Shown: one piece after another, positions 43,520-52,666 of the stretch
Layout: each line of letters starts with the position of its first letter
How positions within the stretch are numbered: the stretch's first letter is position 1
Made by a program: the position numbers and the translations under genes
Notes under the pieces: model-generated
The model's database searches: none
The model's input: the letters and a program-made list of their open reading frames with translations, nothing else
What the model was told of the DNA's origin: nothing
Origin: Candidatus Planktophila vernalis
Lineage (GTDB): Bacteria > Actinomycetota > Actinomycetes > Nanopelagicales > Nanopelagicaceae
Assembly (NCBI RefSeq): GCF_002288185.1
Contig: NZ_CP016776.1
Span: 930,001 to 994,000, forward strand
Length of the DNA: 64,000 bases
Direction of reading: 5' to 3'

Positions 43520-45124
43520 CTACTTCGTGTAAACAGCTGTCCAATCAGAGATTTGCATGATGTACCACTGTCCACCTTCGATTGCCTTTGGCAATGTCAA
43601 ATCACCTTCGGCCACATCTGGGCGAGCCTTAGCAATTGGCCCATGAACTTGGGCAACATACATGTAGTAACGACTCTTGTCGGTTTTACCCTTTGATAAA
43701 AGATCAGTCACATCAATAATGCCGCTGGACTCTTCATCCTTAGAAATAAATGAAGCTGCACCTTCTGCGAAGTACTCATCCTTGAACTTTGCAACTATTC
43801 CAACCGCACCATCCTTAATGCGGTAAGAAACTATCCGTGCAACCAAAGCGTTATTGCCTGGATCTTCTTGGATTAATACATTTCCAGCACCGTCAACTGT
43901 GATGTTGTCAGGCTTGCTCAAAAGCGGTGCTTCGCTACCATCAAGTAGAAGCTCAAGCGTTCCACCCTTGGCTGGATTGCTAATGTCTGTAAAGCGCAAA
44001 CGCCATAGCGCTCCACCATCACGTGAAACTGTAGGTGTTGCAGGATTTGGGGCTGTTGCCTTTGGGTCCTTGTTTGACTCTGTAGTCACAAAGTAGAAAT
44101 CATTTGGATTCTTTGGGTCAAAAGATCCATCTTCAACTCGGGCAAGTTCAATTCCCTTTTCACGAGCCTGGTCATTTTGAAGCTTTCCATTGACTGTTGT
44201 GTCAATCTTTGTGAATTTAACTTTAAATGCCTTGTTCTTTCCGTGATTTGCACGGATTTCGTTGTCATTTGCAACTGGTGCAGATGGATCTTGCGCTAAA
44301 ACATATCCAGAACCATTTGTAAGTCCAGCTTTCTCATACCAGGTGCCCGTTTTTGTCTTAGTTCCCTGGTACATCCAAAGTTGGCTGTCAGTTGCTGAAC
44401 CGTCTTCCATTCCCATAACAGCAGTTGTCTTTCCTTTATTTGGTGTTGGAATCAAGTTTTCCCATGCAGCAAGTCCAAAGCCAGGAATCTGAACTAGTTG
44501 ACCATTCATATCACTGACGAAACCACGAGACTCATCTCCACCTTCTTCACCTGTTAGAAAAACTGCGCCTTGGTAACCAAGACCTGAGCTCTTGTCATAG
44601 AAAGAACCTTCTGGGGCAAGAGTTGCTGAGCAAAAACGATTTAAAAGTAAGGAATGATTAGGAGTCTTATACTCATCGAGAACTGCTGCATCCGTTGGCG
44701 CACTAGGCTTATTTCCAAACTTGGCTAATGCGTAGTTATACCAAACCACATCCGTGATGAAATCTTTTGCCTTAGTGACCGACTTCGTGGTTAAGTCATA
44801 ATGCATTTCGCTAATGAAGGATCCCTGAGTCAATCCACCTGCAGAGTTGCGCCCTGCTGCGATTGCATTAGTTCCACTCCACTCATGGTTAGTAATTATG
44901 CGGAGCTTATTTCCAGACTTGACCACACCTAATCCATCAGGAATTCCTGGAACTAGATAAGTACCAACAATATCTCCAGCTGAAACAACTGGAGTCAACT
45001 TCACGGTGCTTGCAACACCTTCCATGTAAACTGGCGCGGCTGAATTTGCGCCAGCTAAGCTTCCTGAGAATGCAGTTACAAATGCAGTTAAAATCACTGC
45101 AGTACGCACTGTTGATTTTTTCAC
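43520..45124 (-). CDS. Secreted PhoX-like (DUF839) protein
   Basis: The 534-residue precursor starts with GTG after GGGAG and has a signal peptide (KKSTVRTAVILTAFVTAFSG, cleavage near ANSAA). The mature part resembles PhoX/DUF839 beta-propellers: GIPDGLGVVKSG near the start, ITNHEWSG, CSATLAPEGSF, FLTGEEGGDESRGF, KPDNITVDGAGNVLIQEDPGNN near the end. PhoX is a calcium- and iron-dependent phosphatase, but this protein's activity is not proven by sequence. An alternative is a phytase-like or esterase-like propeller without phosphatase activity. Confidence 0.7.
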   Translation of the reverse strand: MKKSTVRTAVILTAFVTAFSGSLAGANSAAPVYMEGVASTVKLTPVVSAGDIVGTYLVPGIPDGLGVVKSGNKLRIITNHEWSGTNAIAAGRNSAGGLTQGSFISEMHYDLTTKSVTKAKDFITDVVWYNYALAKFGNKPSAPTDAAVLDEYKTPNHSLLLNRFCSATLAPEGSFYDKSSGLGYQGAVFLTGEEGGDESRGFVSDMNGQLVQIPGFGLAAWENLIPTPNKGKTTAVMGMEDGSATDSQLWMYQGTKTKTGTWYEKAGLTNGSGYVLAQDPSAPVANDNEIRANHGKNKAFKVKFTKIDTTVNGKLQNDQAREKGIELARVEDGSFDPKNPNDFYFVTTESNKDPKATAPNPATPTVSRDGGALWRLRFTDISNPAKGGTLELLLDGSEAPLLSKPDNITVDGAGNVLIQEDPGNNALVARIVSYRIKDGAVGIVAKFKDEYFAEGAASFISKDEESSGIIDVTDLLSKGKTDKSRYYMYVAQVHGPIAKARPDVAEGDLTLPKAIEGGQWYIMQISDWTAVYTK

Positions 45125-45276
45125 TATAACTCTCCCACTTGTAAGGTTGACTAATATCAACGGCAGTAGTTAATTGAATAGAAGTTAACTGTGGGACTGC
45201 ATTGGGATAATGCGAGATTAAGAGTTGGCTTCAATCTAGAAAATCTAGGTGAATACGAAGAGTCACAAATTAACAA

Positions 45277-45307
45277 TTGCTGACAGATGGTTAACATCTG
45301 CCAGCAA
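45277..45307 (-). terminator. Terminator after the tRNA-Gln/tRNA-Glu pair
   Basis: TTGCTG and CAGATG (45277-45289) pair with CATCTG and CAGCAA (45295-45307), with a single mismatch between the two blocks. It lies just downstream of tRNA-Glu on the minus strand. Confidence 0.6.
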
Positions 45308-45317
45308 TGTGCTGTGG

Positions 45318-45390
45318 TAGCCCCGACGGGATTCGAACCCGCGTAGCTGGCTTGAGAAGCCAGAGTCCTAGGCCGCTAGACGACGGGGCC
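45318..45390 (-). tRNA. tRNA-Glu (anticodon CTC)
   Basis: Acceptor GGCCCCG/CGGGGCT (one G-U pair), anticodon stem CTGGC/GCCAG with loop TTCTCAA (anticodon CTC), T loop TTCGAAT, discriminator A. The bases after the discriminator read CCA, so the CCA end may be encoded (to 45315). It lies 30 bases downstream of tRNA-Gln and close to gltX, which charges it. Confidence 0.93.
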
Positions 45391-45419
45391 CTAGTGTTTC
45401 CATTTAAATCTTTACATCG

Positions 45420-45491
45420 CTGGGGTACCAGGACTCGAACCTAGACTTACTGAACCAGAATCAGCAGGGCTGCCAATTACCCCATACCCCA
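45420..45491 (-). tRNA. tRNA-Gln (anticodon CTG)
   Basis: Acceptor TGGGGTA/TACCCCA, anticodon loop TTCTGGT (anticodon CTG) closed by a G-U pair at the end of the stem, T loop TTCGAGT, discriminator G. CCA is not encoded. It is probably cotranscribed after gltX. Confidence 0.92.
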
Positions 45492-45522
45492 AAAACAGCA
45501 GGAGCAAAGAATACCAAAGGAT

Positions 45523-46980
45523 TTAGAGCTCTAACCCCGCGCGAATACGGGCCAATGAAGCCTCTTTGCCAAGTAATTCCATAGATTCAAATAACGGTGG
45601 TGAAATCGTGCTACCTGTTGTTGCAATACGTACTGCACCAAATGCAATACGTGGTTTTAATCCCATCTCTTCAATCAAAGATGATCGCAGCGCAGCTTCG
45701 ATACTGTCGTGATTCCATGCAGCCAGTGGTTCCAACTCTTTAAGTGAGCGCTGTAATACCTGCTTTGAGGCATCATCAGTAATCTTTGCAACACTATCTG
45801 CCTCAACAGCAAAGTTTTTAACAAATAAGAACTTGAGCATTGCTGGCACTTCACTGAGCATGATGATTCGCTCCTGAATGAGTGGCAGAGCTAGCTTTAC
45901 TAGTGCAATCTCATCTGCGGTACCTGTAATGACTCCGGCCTTAGTCAAAAATGGCAGAGACCAATCTAGGAATTCATCGATAGTTAAGGCACGGATCTTG
46001 TCACCATTGATTGCTTCAAGCTTTTTCATATCAAAGCGCGCAGGTGAAGAGTGAACCTTTTCAACAGTGAAAAGCTCGGTGAGCTCCTTCATTGTTACGT
46101 TCTCGTGATCATCGCCAGGTGACCAACCCAGAAGGGCTAAGTAATTACAGATTGCCTCAGGCAAGAATCCCTTATCTCTATACCAAGCAATTGAAACTTC
46201 ACCATTTCGCTTTGAAAGCTTTGCATTGTCTTGGCCCATAACAAATGGCAAGTGAGCAAATACTGGGTAGTCCTCTAACGCTAAGCCCATAGCCTGATAC
46301 ACACGGATCTGACGTGGTGTGGAAGAGAGAAGATCCTCACCGCGTAGAACGTGTGTGACCTTCATTAAAACATCATCAACTGCAACGGCTAATGTGTACA
46401 GAGGTGAGCCATCACCGCGTACTAATACAAAGTCAGGAACGAATTTATGATCAAAGGAGACATCTCCACGGATTAAGTCATTAAAGGTTGTTCCACCATC
46501 AGGCATACGCATACGCACCACAGGCAAGCGTCCTTCTGCCTTATATGCTGCGATTTGATCAGAAGTTAAGTCACGGCAGTGACCGTTATATCCCGGTGCA
46601 ACATTTGCTGCACGTTGTGCTTCCCGAACTGCTTCTAACTCATCAGCTGAGCAATAGCAGTGATAGGCATCTTTTTGATCAAGAAACTTTTGTGCCCATT
46701 CGGCATATATTCCTAAACGCTGTGACTGTAGGTACGGGCCGTTATCGCCACCAACTTCAGGACCCTCATCCCAGTTCAGGCCAAGCCATTTCAACGTATC
46801 GATTGCAGCTTGAATGTATTCATCTGTAACGCGGGTGGTGTCTGTATCTTCAATTCTAAAAAGGAAAGTTCCACCTGTATGGCGGGCATAGGCCCAGTCA
46901 AAGAGTGCTGTGCGGATATTTCCCACATGCAAATCCCCAGTTGGAGATGGTGCGAAGCGAACCTTTACTTTTTTGGTCAA
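45523..46980 (-). CDS. gltX: Glutamyl-tRNA synthetase
   Basis: This 485-residue class I synthetase has the HIGH-type motif HVGN (18-21), KLSKR (254-258) and a CYC..HC zinc-like knuckle (C108, C110, H134, C135). Most actinobacteria lack GlnRS and use GatCAB after mischarging of tRNA-Gln, so this enzyme is probably non-discriminating. The position upstream of tRNA-Gln and tRNA-Glu agrees with that idea. Four-base overlap with the FAH-family gene upstream. Confidence 0.96.
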   Translation of the reverse strand: MTKKVKVRFAPSPTGDLHVGNIRTALFDWAYARHTGGTFLFRIEDTDTTRVTDEYIQAAIDTLKWLGLNWDEGPEVGGDNGPYLQSQRLGIYAEWAQKFLDQKDAYHCYCSADELEAVREAQRAANVAPGYNGHCRDLTSDQIAAYKAEGRLPVVRMRMPDGGTTFNDLIRGDVSFDHKFVPDFVLVRGDGSPLYTLAVAVDDVLMKVTHVLRGEDLLSSTPRQIRVYQAMGLALEDYPVFAHLPFVMGQDNAKLSKRNGEVSIAWYRDKGFLPEAICNYLALLGWSPGDDHENVTMKELTELFTVEKVHSSPARFDMKKLEAINGDKIRALTIDEFLDWSLPFLTKAGVITGTADEIALVKLALPLIQERIIMLSEVPAMLKFLFVKNFAVEADSVAKITDDASKQVLQRSLKELEPLAAWNHDSIEAALRSSLIEEMGLKPRIAFGAVRIATTGSTISPPLFESMELLGKEASLARIRAGLEL

Positions 46981-47762
46981 TTTTTTCTCACTTTGTTTGT
47001 TAGTTCGCCTAAACCTTCAATAGCCATTGTCGCATCTGCCCCAGCAACCATTGGGCCAATACCTGCTGGTGTTCCAGTCAAGATAACATCACCTGGGAGC
47101 AAAGTCATGACACGAGAGACAAAGTTAATGATCTCTGGGACTTTAAACATCATGTCACTCAATTGAGCAGACTGCTTAATTTCACCATTTACTGTTGCTG
47201 TGATTTTCTGTGTGCCAGGAATAAAGTCTGTATCAATCCATGGGCCAACTGGGCAGAAAGTGTCAAAGCTTTTTGCACGAGTCCACTGACCGTCTTTTTT
47301 CTGTAAATCTCTTGCCGTTACATCATTTGCGATGGTGTAACCAAAGATCACGTCATTAACGCGCTCGATAGGAACATCCTTGCAAAGGCGACCAATAACA
47401 ATTGCTAACTCAGCTTCATGGTCAACTCGCTCTGACATCTCTGGCCAAACAATGGTGTCATTTGGTCCGATAACAGAAGTGTTAGGTTTTAAAAAGATGA
47501 TTGGTTCATCTGGCACAACCCCACCCATTTCAGCTGCGTGATCTGCATAGTTCTTGCCGATGCAAACAACCTTAGAGCGAGGAATAACTGGTGCTAATAG
47601 GCGCACTTTAGAAACAGGAACTGTGGCTGCAGTCTTTTGAATCCCTGAGTAGATGGGATCTCCGGTAATGACTGTGATTGTGGCATCGTCTTCTAGAACA
47701 CCAAAGAGTGGGTCGGTTCCGAGTCCTGAGTCAGGGCCTGGAGAAAAACGGACGATGCGCAT
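46977..47762 (-). CDS. Fumarylacetoacetate hydrolase-family protein
   Basis: The 261-residue protein has the FAH-fold signatures VCIGKNYADHAAEMG, DHEAELAIVIG (metal-binding acidic residues), GYTIANDVTARDLQ, KSFDTFCPVGPW and a GDVILTGTPAGIG end. Family members split C-C bonds in 2,4-dioxo acids or decarboxylate oxaloacetate. The reaction here is undetermined. It is often next to gltX in actinobacteria. Confidence 0.88.
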   Translation of the reverse strand: MRIVRFSPGPDSGLGTDPLFGVLEDDATITVITGDPIYSGIQKTAATVPVSKVRLLAPVIPRSKVVCIGKNYADHAAEMGGVVPDEPIIFLKPNTSVIGPNDTIVWPEMSERVDHEAELAIVIGRLCKDVPIERVNDVIFGYTIANDVTARDLQKKDGQWTRAKSFDTFCPVGPWIDTDFIPGTQKITATVNGEIKQSAQLSDMMFKVPEIINFVSRVMTLLPGDVILTGTPAGIGPMVAGADATMAIEGLGELTNKVRKN

Positions 47763-47778
47763 TGGGAGATTCTATCTC

Positions 47779-49056
47779 TTACTCGTGGTCTTCAATCTCT
47801 TTCTCAAGACGCTCGATTAACACGCTACTAATTCTTCGACGGCGGCCCAAAGGGCGCTCTGAAGTGATTGACCAACCATGTAATGAAACTGTTGATCCAG
47901 CAATTGGCACACGGCCCAGCTTTTGCGCCATTAATCCACCGATTGTGTCGACATCCTCGAAATCAGATTCATTGATTTCAATCTTCAATTCATCAGCAAG
48001 GTCCTCGATGTGAAGAGAAGCATTTGCGCGTGCTTTATCTGGTGACAACCAAACAAAGTCATCCTCTCCATCATCAAACTCATCTTCAATCTCGCCCACG
48101 ATTTCTTCAATAATGTCTTCAATTGTGATGATTCCAGCGGTTCCGCCATATTCATCAACCACTACAGCTAAGTGAATCTGATTGCGCTGCATCTCTTTTA
48201 GGAGCTCATCGGCCATCTTGATTTCAGGAACAAAGGTGGCTGGGCGCATGTGTTGTTCAATGTTTTCTGTTTGTTCAGCCTCATGGTGATCAAGTGCGCG
48301 ACGAGCTAAGTCTTTAACATAAACAATTCCGATGATGTTATCTGGGCCTGTTCCGACTACTGGAATACGTGAGAAACCAGAGCGAAGTGCAAGGGAAAGG
48401 CCTTGACGTAGAGTCTTGTCCTTTTCAATCCAGACCATGTCTGTGCGAGGAACCATCAGTTCGCGCACCAATGTATCACCCAGTTCAAATACTGAGTGAA
48501 TCATTTCGTGCTCATCTGACTCCACAAGACCACGTTCATGCGCTTGATCCACTAAATCCCGAAGTTCTGCTTCTGATGTAAATGGGCCAGAGCGAAAACC
48601 TTTACCAGGAGTTAAGGCATTACCAACTGCAATAAGAATCTTTGTTACTGGACCTAGTGCAAATGCAAGGCCATAAGCCACGATAATTCCATAGCGCGCG
48701 TACTTGTGAGGCTGTTGTTTACCCAGAGTACGTGGACCAACTCCCACTACAACATAGGAAAGCACAACCATGATTGCAACCGTTATTGCCATCGCTTGTG
48801 CGGAAGAGTAATTGCGCAGCAAAATCACTGCTAATAAAACCGTGGCAGTGAACTCACAGAGCTTTCGAACCAGAAGAATCACATTGAGATACCTAGCTGG
48901 CTGGGCGCTGTATTTGCGAAGTAGTAATCCCCCACGCTTGCCCTCTAGCTCTTCAACGACGATGCGAGAGATTGATGTAAGAGCAGACTCAGATGCAGCT
49001 AAAAATCCTGCAAAAGCCAACAATAAAATGATGCTAACAATAGCTATCGGACTCAT
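47779..49056 (-). CDS. CorC/CNNM-type transporter-associated protein with CBS domains
   Basis: This 425-residue protein has an N-terminal membrane domain (DUF21/CNNM, about four helices), a CBS pair (about 190-320, with [18 protein letters not shown] and [26 protein letters not shown]) and a C-terminal CorC/HlyC domain. Related proteins move magnesium or cobalt. The ATG at 49056 overlaps the ybeY stop (ATGA) and was preferred over one at 49071. Confidence 0.88.
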   Translation of the reverse strand: MSPIAIVSIILLLAFAGFLAASESALTSISRIVVEELEGKRGGLLLRKYSAQPARYLNVILLVRKLCEFTATVLLAVILLRNYSSAQAMAITVAIMVVLSYVVVGVGPRTLGKQQPHKYARYGIIVAYGLAFALGPVTKILIAVGNALTPGKGFRSGPFTSEAELRDLVDQAHERGLVESDEHEMIHSVFELGDTLVRELMVPRTDMVWIEKDKTLRQGLSLALRSGFSRIPVVGTGPDNIIGIVYVKDLARRALDHHEAEQTENIEQHMRPATFVPEIKMADELLKEMQRNQIHLAVVVDEYGGTAGIITIEDIIEEIVGEIEDEFDDGEDDFVWLSPDKARANASLHIEDLADELKIEINESDFEDVDTIGGLMAQKLGRVPIAGSTVSLHGWSITSERPLGRRRRISSVLIERLEKEIEDHE

Positions 49057-49490
49057 TGAGTTTGCTTCCACTTTTCTACGATTTGTTCCTGCAGGGCAAA
49101 CATAATCTTTTCTTCTTCTGGTTCTGCATGGTCGTAGCCAATTATATGCAGTAAACCGTGTGTGGCCAGAATATAAATCTCATGCTCAGTTGAATGCCCA
49201 GCAGTTAGCGCCTGAGCTGCAGCAAAAGTTGGGCTAATCATGATGTCGCCAAGAGTGACAATCTCACCTTCTGATTCTGGCATGTCCATAGGAAATGAAA
49301 GAACATCTGTACTGCCGGGTTCATCCATCCATTTAATGTGAAGTTCAGTCATGTATTGATCATCAATAAAACCAAGATTGAGATCGCACTCAGGATTGAG
49401 TTTTAGCTCACCCATGGCAAATGTAAGCAGTGAAGTAACTTCCGCACTTGGGACTAACTGCCCCGAACTATTTGTGACTTCTATTGTCAT
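49053..49490 (-). CDS. ybeY: Endoribonuclease YbeY
   Basis: This 145-residue protein has the zinc motif HGLLHIIGYDH. YbeY acts in 16S rRNA 3'-end maturation and ribosome quality control. It sits between phoH and the corC-like gene, the common order, and its start directly follows the phoH stop. Confidence 0.94.
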   Translation of the reverse strand: MTIEVTNSSGQLVPSAEVTSLLTFAMGELKLNPECDLNLGFIDDQYMTELHIKWMDEPGSTDVLSFPMDMPESEGEIVTLGDIMISPTFAAAQALTAGHSTEHEIYILATHGLLHIIGYDHAEPEEEKIMFALQEQIVEKWKQTQ

Positions 49491-50471
49491 CTATTTGCGA
49501 ATCGGACGAAGGGCTTGCTTCGCCTCATCAAATTTGTCATAAGCCTTCACGATGTCGCCAATCAAGCGGTGGCGAACAACATCCTCAGCGGTGAGTTCAA
49601 GGAAGGCAATGTCATCAATGTCTTTCAAGATATCTCTCACAACTCGAAGTCCTGAGTGCTGACCATTAGGTAGATCAATCTGAGTAACATCGCCAGTAAT
49701 AACCATCTTTGAACCAAAGCCCAGACGAGTTAAGAACATCTTCATCTGCTCTGGGGTTGTGTTTTGTGCTTCATCCAAAATGATAAATGCATCATTGAGT
49801 GTGCGACCACGCATATAAGCAAGCGGTGCTACTTCAATGATCCCGCTCTGCATCATGCGTGGAATAGTTTCAATATCAATCATGTCGTGCAGTGCATCAA
49901 AGAGCGGGCGCAAATATGGATCAATTTTCTCATTAAGCGTTCCTGGCAAGAAACCTAGATGCTCCCCTGCTTCAACTGCTGGGCGAGTAAGAATGATTCG
50001 GTTGACTTTTTTAGCTTGCAGGGCAGAGACAGCTTTAGCCATAGCTAAATAGGTCTTGCCTGTTCCAGCTGGCCCAATACCAAAAGTAATTGTGTGATCT
50101 TCAATTGCATCCACATAGCGCTTTTGATTAGCAGTCTTTGGTCGAATGGAGCGGCCCCGGTTGCTAACAATATTTAGGGAAAGAACCTCTGCTGGATGAT
50201 CTACTGGCTTGCTCTCAAGCATTGCAATTGAGCGGGCAACAGCGTCAACGCTTAGAACATTTCCTGAGCGGATAACAACCATGAGTTCGCCGAAGAGATT
50301 TTCTAGGGCCATGCAATCAATGTGAGGGCCGCGTAAAGTAATTTCATTACCGCGAACAGTGATGTTTACGGAAGGAAAAGCTGCTTCAACAGCGCGAAGG
50401 TTGTCATCATGTGGTCCGATCAGTGCAACCATGGGAATAGCGGTTGGGACCGTGATGAGTGTGCGTTCCAT
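49491..50471 (-). CDS. PhoH-like ATPase
   Basis: The 326-residue protein has Walker A GPAGTGKTYLA and Walker B FIILDEAQN, with an ARGRTLNDAF-like segment, and an N-terminal region resembling a KH/PhoH leader. It is the usual partner of ybeY, and is thought to act on RNA. The ATG at 50471 was preferred to a TTG at 50480. Confidence 0.9.
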   Translation of the reverse strand: MERTLITVPTAIPMVALIGPHDDNLRAVEAAFPSVNITVRGNEITLRGPHIDCMALENLFGELMVVIRSGNVLSVDAVARSIAMLESKPVDHPAEVLSLNIVSNRGRSIRPKTANQKRYVDAIEDHTITFGIGPAGTGKTYLAMAKAVSALQAKKVNRIILTRPAVEAGEHLGFLPGTLNEKIDPYLRPLFDALHDMIDIETIPRMMQSGIIEVAPLAYMRGRTLNDAFIILDEAQNTTPEQMKMFLTRLGFGSKMVITGDVTQIDLPNGQHSGLRVVRDILKDIDDIAFLELTAEDVVRHRLIGDIVKAYDKFDEAKQALRPIRK

Positions 50472-50488
50472 TAATGCCAAATCTATCT

Positions 50489-50836
50489 TTAACCTGGGGG
50501 CCAGGCCAGTCCACGCCCACCAAGAAGATGCAAGTGAGCGTGAAAAACTGATTGTCCGGCCTCTGCGCCAGTGTTAAAGACGGTTCTGTAACCAGTTAAG
50601 CCGTTAGTTGCAGCAATCTCCCCCGCGGCGACAAAAAGGTCGGCGGTAAGTGTGGGAGACATCTTGGCTAACCCAGCAGCATTTTCAACATGCAGAGTGG
50701 GAACAATCAAAACGTGGGTAGGTGCTTGTGGGGCAATGTCATTAAATGCCACAACATTTTCATTGCGAAAAACTATTTGTGCAGGAATATCACCGTTGAT
50801 GATTTTGCAGAACAAGCAATCGGGATCTAGCGCCAC
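50489..50836 (-). CDS. HIT-family nucleotide hydrolase
   Basis: The 115-residue protein has an N-terminal CLFCKIINGDIPA and the catalytic histidine triad in FHAHLHLLGGR. HIT enzymes hydrolyse nucleoside phosphoramidates or related compounds. GTG at 50836 follows the rsmE stop after four bases and was chosen over longer frames that run inside rsmE. Confidence 0.9.
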   Translation of the reverse strand: MALDPDCLFCKIINGDIPAQIVFRNENVVAFNDIAPQAPTHVLIVPTLHVENAAGLAKMSPTLTADLFVAAGEIAATNGLTGYRTVFNTGAEAGQSVFHAHLHLLGGRGLAWPPG

Positions 50837-50840
50837 GTAA

Positions 50841-51551
50841 TTACCATACCTTGAGCAGGGCTGAAATAGCCGCCACTGCCGCAATACCTGCATGTGCCGA
50901 GCGCAAGATTGGTCGACCCATCAAAGCAACCTTTGCCCCTGCTTCAACAAATTGATCTAGCTCTGTTGGTGTAATTCCACCTTCAGGTCCAATAATGACA
51001 AGAAGGCTTGCAACATTGTGTGAAGAGATTGCATCACTGAGCTTTGTTGTTGTGCTTTCATGGAAAACAATTGCCAAATCACTTAACTTAATCGCTTCAC
51101 AAATCTGCTGCGTAGTTGCTATATCTGTAACTTCTGGAATTCGTAGTCTGCGTGATTGCTTACTTGCCTCACGTGCAGTAACTGAGAACTTCTCAGATAC
51201 TTTTCCGATGCTGCGCGAGGCCTGCCATGGCACGATGCGATCAACGCCGGCCTCAGTTAGTAGCTCAATGGCCTCTTTGGCTCTATCACTCTTCGGTAAC
51301 GCCTGAACAACTGTAATTGTTGTTGGAAGTGCCTCTTGAAAACCAGATGCCATAACCTCAACTTCAAGGGACTTCTTCTTAACTGCAAAAGCTTTAACTT
51401 GGCTCCAACTGCCTTGACCATCACTGAGCATGAACAAATCCCCTGCTTTCATGCGCAAGACCCGCACGGCATGGTTTGCATCTTCATTATCAAATTCATA
51501 TATCTGCCCCACTGTTGTTGGCAGGTCATCGACGAAAAATAGAGTCAACAT
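50841..51551 (-). CDS. rsmE: 16S rRNA m3U1498 methyltransferase RsmE
   Basis: This 236-residue SPOUT methyltransferase has the knot motifs ALPKSDRAKEAIELLTEAGV, LVIIGPEGGITPTE and a final LRSAHAGIAAVAAI. It has an N-terminal PUA-like domain. It overlaps dnaJ by one base at its upstream end. Confidence 0.93.
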   Translation of the reverse strand: MLTLFFVDDLPTTVGQIYEFDNEDANHAVRVLRMKAGDLFMLSDGQGSWSQVKAFAVKKKSLEVEVMASGFQEALPTTITVVQALPKSDRAKEAIELLTEAGVDRIVPWQASRSIGKVSEKFSVTAREASKQSRRLRIPEVTDIATTQQICEAIKLSDLAIVFHESTTTKLSDAISSHNVASLLVIIGPEGGITPTELDQFVEAGAKVALMGRPILRSAHAGIAAVAAISALLKVW

Positions 51552-52666
51552 TATTTGGTGAACGCACCTTTGATCTTGGAAAAGATTCCACCATCAGGGT
51601 TTTTCACATGGGCATCTCCTGATTTTTCCCCACGCAGATCTGCAAACTTCTTCAGTAGCTCTTCCTCTTCACGGCTAAGTTTTGTGGGAGTTTGAACTTC
51701 AACGTGAACAACCAAATCTCCACGGCCACCATGGCGCAAGCGAGTCATACCTTTGCCCTTAATGGCAATCGGTGTTCCACTTTGTGTGCCAGATTTAACA
51801 TTTACTTCAACTGGGCCATCTAAAGATTCAACTGTGACTGTTGTGCCAATAGCTGCAGCGCTCATGGAGACAGAGAGTGACATATGCAAAGTATCGCCTT
51901 CGCGAATCAAATAGTCATGATCTATCTCAACTATTTCAACATACAAATCGCCTGCTGGTCCCCCGCCATGTCCCACTTCGCCGCGGCCAGATAGTTGTAT
52001 GCGATTTCCTGTTTCAACTCCAGCAGGAATCTTCACTTGAATATTCTGGCGAGATCGAACACGACCTTCACCAGCGCACTCACGGCAAGGATTTTGAATA
52101 ACACTTCCATAACCACCGCAAGCATTACATGGGCGCGATGTCATTACTTGACCAATAACTGAGCGAACTACTTGTTGAGTTTCACCTCGTCCTCTACACA
52201 CCGCACACGTTGATGGTTGAGCACCATCAATACAGCCACTGCCTGTGCACTTAGGGCACACAACTGCGCTTTCAACAGTTATCTCGCGCTCTGTTCCAAA
52301 GCATGCTTCATGCAAATCTACTTGCACACGAATGAGTGAATCTTGCCCTGCGCGCATACGTGGACGTGGCCCACGTGATCCACCGCCACCAAAGAATGCA
52401 TCCATGATGTCGCTAAATCCACCACCAAAACCACCACCACCAAATGCGCTTCCGCCCATGTCATATGACTGACGCTTTTGAGAATCACTTAAAACTTCAT
52501 AGGCAGCAGTGATTTCTTTGAACTTATCTTGCACCGCTGGATCTGGATTCACATCTGGGTGCAGTTCACGGGCTAACTTGCGATAAGCCTTCTTGATTTC
52601 ATCAGCTGAAGCTTCGCGCGTAACACCAAGGGTTTGGTAATGATCGCTCAACTTATGCACCTTCAT
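51551..52666 (-). CDS. dnaJ: Chaperone DnaJ (DnaJ2 type)
   Basis: This 371-residue Hsp40 has the J domain (HPDVNPD), a glycine-rich linker and four CxxCxGxG zinc repeats (CPKCTGSG, CAVCRGRG, CNACGGYG, CRECAGEG), then the substrate-binding C-terminal domains. It directly follows hrcA with a small overlap. The start could be ATG 52666, GTG 52660 or TTG 52651; the J domain itself begins after all three. Confidence 0.94.
   Translation of the reverse strand: MKVHKLSDHYQTLGVTREASADEIKKAYRKLARELHPDVNPDPAVQDKFKEITAAYEVLSDSQKRQSYDMGGSAFGGGGFGGGFSDIMDAFFGGGGSRGPRPRMRAGQDSLIRVQVDLHEACFGTEREITVESAVVCPKCTGSGCIDGAQPSTCAVCRGRGETQQVVRSVIGQVMTSRPCNACGGYGSVIQNPCRECAGEGRVRSRQNIQVKIPAGVETGNRIQLSGRGEVGHGGGPAGDLYVEIVEIDHDYLIREGDTLHMSLSVSMSAAAIGTTVTVESLDGPVEVNVKSGTQSGTPIAIKGKGMTRLRHGGRGDLVVHVEVQTPTKLSREEEELLKKFADLRGEKSGDAHVKNPDGGIFSKIKGAFTK

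Noticed and set aside
45161-45200. Pho box upstream of the PhoX-like gene
   Set aside because: AGTTAA occurs twice (45168 and 45183) but with a 15-base period rather than the 11 bases expected for PhoP-type boxes, and the flanking bases do not match.
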